From Ciborinia camelliae (Eukaryota; Ascomycota; Leotiomycetes; Helotiales; Sclerotiniaceae): a stretch of DNA of 64,000 nucleotides. Shown in pieces: positions 62,453 to 64,000 of the stretch. Below the pieces are notes generated by a model. The model was not told the origin of the DNA and searched no databases. It was given only the letters and a program-made list of their open reading frames with translations. The stretch covers positions 900,360 through 964,359 of the forward strand of contig JANPYM010000003.1 in the NCBI GenBank assembly GCA_025890175.1, written 5' to 3'. Position 1 is the stretch's first letter; the number at the start of each line of letters is the position of its first letter. Position numbers and translations under genes: made by a program.

Positions 62453-63411
62453 ATGGATACTTACAAGCAAAGTGCTTCTAACGCGGATTTGTACTTGAAC
62501 ACATCAGTCGAGCTTCACCCAGGACTTGAAGTGGGAACTGATCCTTCATATCAAAAATGGTCGGGGTCACGACAAGAACCATACGCTGGGACAGAACCGA
62601 AAGAAACTGCATCGCCAGAGCGTAAGCAAATTTCGGGTTTATCAGTTAATACATTTTGGGCTTTGGTCGTCTTGCTTTGCATCATTATAGCGGGTGGGAT
62701 AGGCGGGGGTATAGGAGCTGGACTTGCGGCACAAAGGAGTAATTGCAAGAGGTAATTCGATCCAATTCACTTGATGAATGGCCTTTGATTCAGTTTCTTA
62801 GCTCAGTCGTCAGCGCAAGTTCCGGGGCAGATATTTCTGCCATTACAGTAAGCTCGACAATCATGCCTTCCACCACTATCACAAACTCCAGTCCTTCAAC
62901 TACAAGTTCACTATTAACCATAGATGGTTCGGGTTCGGATTCATCATCTACGACATCATCCATCACATCATCCACCACATCTACCCCATCAGTATCCCCT
63001 GCACCATTTTCCCATTGCTCCGACCAATTCTCCACGTTCAACAATTCACTCATCCAACCACTCTCCTCGGAAGGATCGACCATTACTCTCTCAGGCACCG
63101 CCCAGAAATTTCGTGTCGCTTGTTACACCAATTACCCATCTGGAGCTCAATACGGAAATCCCAACATCCATGACATCATGAAGATATACATGCCGGATTT
63201 AAAACGATGCATCATGGCCTGTGCTAAATACAATGCCGGCTACGCGACAAACTTGCAAGCTGGCATTGACGTCGGAGGAGGATTGTGTAGGGCGGTCAGT
63301 ATGGTGGTTCAAGATGGCGAGTTTTGCTATCTGAAAAATGGAACGGGTGTTAATAATACGGCCGTTAGTGGTGGCAATGCAGTGAGAAAGGATAGTGCTC
63401 TTTTGCAATAA
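62453..63411 (+). CDS. Single-pass membrane protein with Ser/Thr-rich stalk and Cys-rich (PAN/apple-like?) ectodomain
   Basis: Two exons, 62453-62751 and 62802-63411 (intron 50 nt; TTTCTTAG acceptor chosen because it alone keeps the frame), 302 aa. A 65-residue hydrophilic N-tail is followed by one glycine-rich transmembrane helix at about 68-92 (NTFWALVVLLCIIIAGGIGG). Then come a Ser/Thr-rich stalk of about 80 residues and a C-terminal domain with six cysteines (FSHCSD, RVACYT, LKRC, MACAKY, GLCRA, EFCYL). The layout matches a common fungal cell-surface family with PAN-like domains; ligand and function are unknown. Without a cleaved leader, the topology would be type II with the Cys domain outside. 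Confidence 0.85.
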
Positions 63412-64000
63412 TTGGGTGCTGTATGCATGGAAATCTGAAAGATGGTTGAATGGTAGATAATATATAGCCCTTGAATGCTGCGTGATAATTCATTAGGCAA
63501 ACTCTAGGACCCCTATGGATAATATTTCAAGAGTCAAGAGTGTACAGTCCCCGAATAAGATGCTGAGTGGTCCCCTCCCTTCCCCTTCCTTTTTTCATCC
63601 CGATTTAAATAAACTGCACTATAGCCCCTAAATATTCATATTCATACTCTGATATGAAACGTGGGTTCTTCATACATGATAACTTGAGCTGAGGCTACCT
63701 ACCTACCTACCTACCTACCTACCTACCTAATCATAAATCCCTTTCCTTTCTTTTCTCCTCAAATCAATCAATAAATACCTACCTACCTACCTAGGTACCT
63801 AAACCCTCATCTAAATATTAAATACCAACTATAAATACCTAGGTATTATATACAACTGAGCTCCCTTTATCATATGATATAATGGATGTGTTGTTATGTT
63901 GTTATGGTGAATTTTAAATTTTAAATTTGGGGTTTTGGGGTCTTGGGGTTATGGGTTGGGGTGTTGGGTGTGAGAGGGTGAGAGGGGTGAGAGGGGTGAG
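63412..64000. other. Intergenic to window end; CCTA microsatellites and G-runs
   Basis: 3' flank of the membrane protein gene. Contains (CTAC)n at about 63697-63729 and 63776-63792, and a G-rich end from about 63928 with GGGG runs. Confidence 0.65.
63928..63961 (+). other. Putative G-quadruplex-forming sequence
   Basis: Five G-runs of three or four separated by short T-rich loops (GGGGTTTTGGGG, then GGGG, GGG, GGGG). This fits the standard G4 pattern on the plus strand. Further GAGAGGGGT repeats continue to the window end. It is not the fungal TTAGGG telomere repeat. Confidence 0.6.

Noticed and set aside
63697..63792. CCTA/CTAC arrays as telomere-like repeats
   Set aside because: These tetranucleotide microsatellites occur throughout the window's intergenic DNA and are not TTAGGG.
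1..64000. tRNA genes and CRISPR-like arrays
   Set aside because: I scanned for T-loop GGTTCGAATCC-type words and for spaced identical repeats; the repeats present are tandem satellites or LTRs, and no cloverleaf candidate was found. A tRNAscan-SE run would settle this.

Overview
The window is nuclear DNA of a filamentous ascomycete (Pezizomycotina). Protein genes carry short (47-101 nt) GT-AG introns with CTRAY-type branch sites, and the intergenic DNA is full of CCTA/TAGG, CCAAT and similar microsatellites. One 21.9-kb block shows the signature of repeat-induced point mutation (RIP). The gene content and the CCTA/TAGG microsatellites would fit a helotialean fungus (Sclerotinia/Botrytis-like), but that placement is inference.

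Left arm, 1-9.3 kb, all genes on the minus strand: a GMC flavin oxidoreductase cut by the window edge, a beta-hydroxyacid (3-HIBDH/L-threonate type) dehydrogenase, a secreted bicovalent-flavin BBE-type oxidase and a small conserved hypothetical protein. Most are enzymes of secondary or carbohydrate metabolism.

Centre, 9.35-31.2 kb: an extremely AT-rich, gene-free block. By aligning its ends and interior by hand I find three nested pairs of terminal direct repeats: about 135 bp at 9347/31068, about 337-361 bp at 15353/29035, and 248 bp at 16236/22047. The inner pair is flanked by the 5-bp duplication ATAAC and the middle pair by ATAAT. The block is therefore best read as three LTR-type retroelements inserted one inside another (own sizes about 7.8, 8.0 and 6.1 kb), each destroyed by transition-only mutation. 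In every pair the outward-facing parts of the two repeats are spared and the inward-facing parts are mutated. A 10-N gap at 27244 lies between two identical 47-bp sequences and is probably an assembly artefact.

Right arm, 31.2-64 kb: mostly housekeeping genes with normal base composition. They are a secreted aspartic protease (minus), an orphan 261-aa protein (minus), taxilin (minus) head-to-head with the mitochondrial presequence protease CYM1 (plus), ornithine decarboxylase (plus), a membrane-anchored M24 peptidase (plus), an OGFr-domain protein (minus), an F-box protein broken by an in-frame stop (minus), VTA1 of the ESCRT/MVB pathway (minus) head-to-head with an ER protein disulfide isomerase (plus), the exosome subunit SKI6/RRP41 (minus) and a single-pass membrane protein with a Cys-rich ectodomain (plus). 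Intergenic DNA holds several local tandem duplications, a degenerate ~83-bp satellite interrupted by a small insertion, a 140-nt pure polypurine tract and a (CCAAT)15 array.

Exon coordinates were derived by hand from splice signals and reading-frame continuity. Every multi-exon model given as complete sums to a multiple of three. No tRNA, rRNA or CRISPR array was seen.
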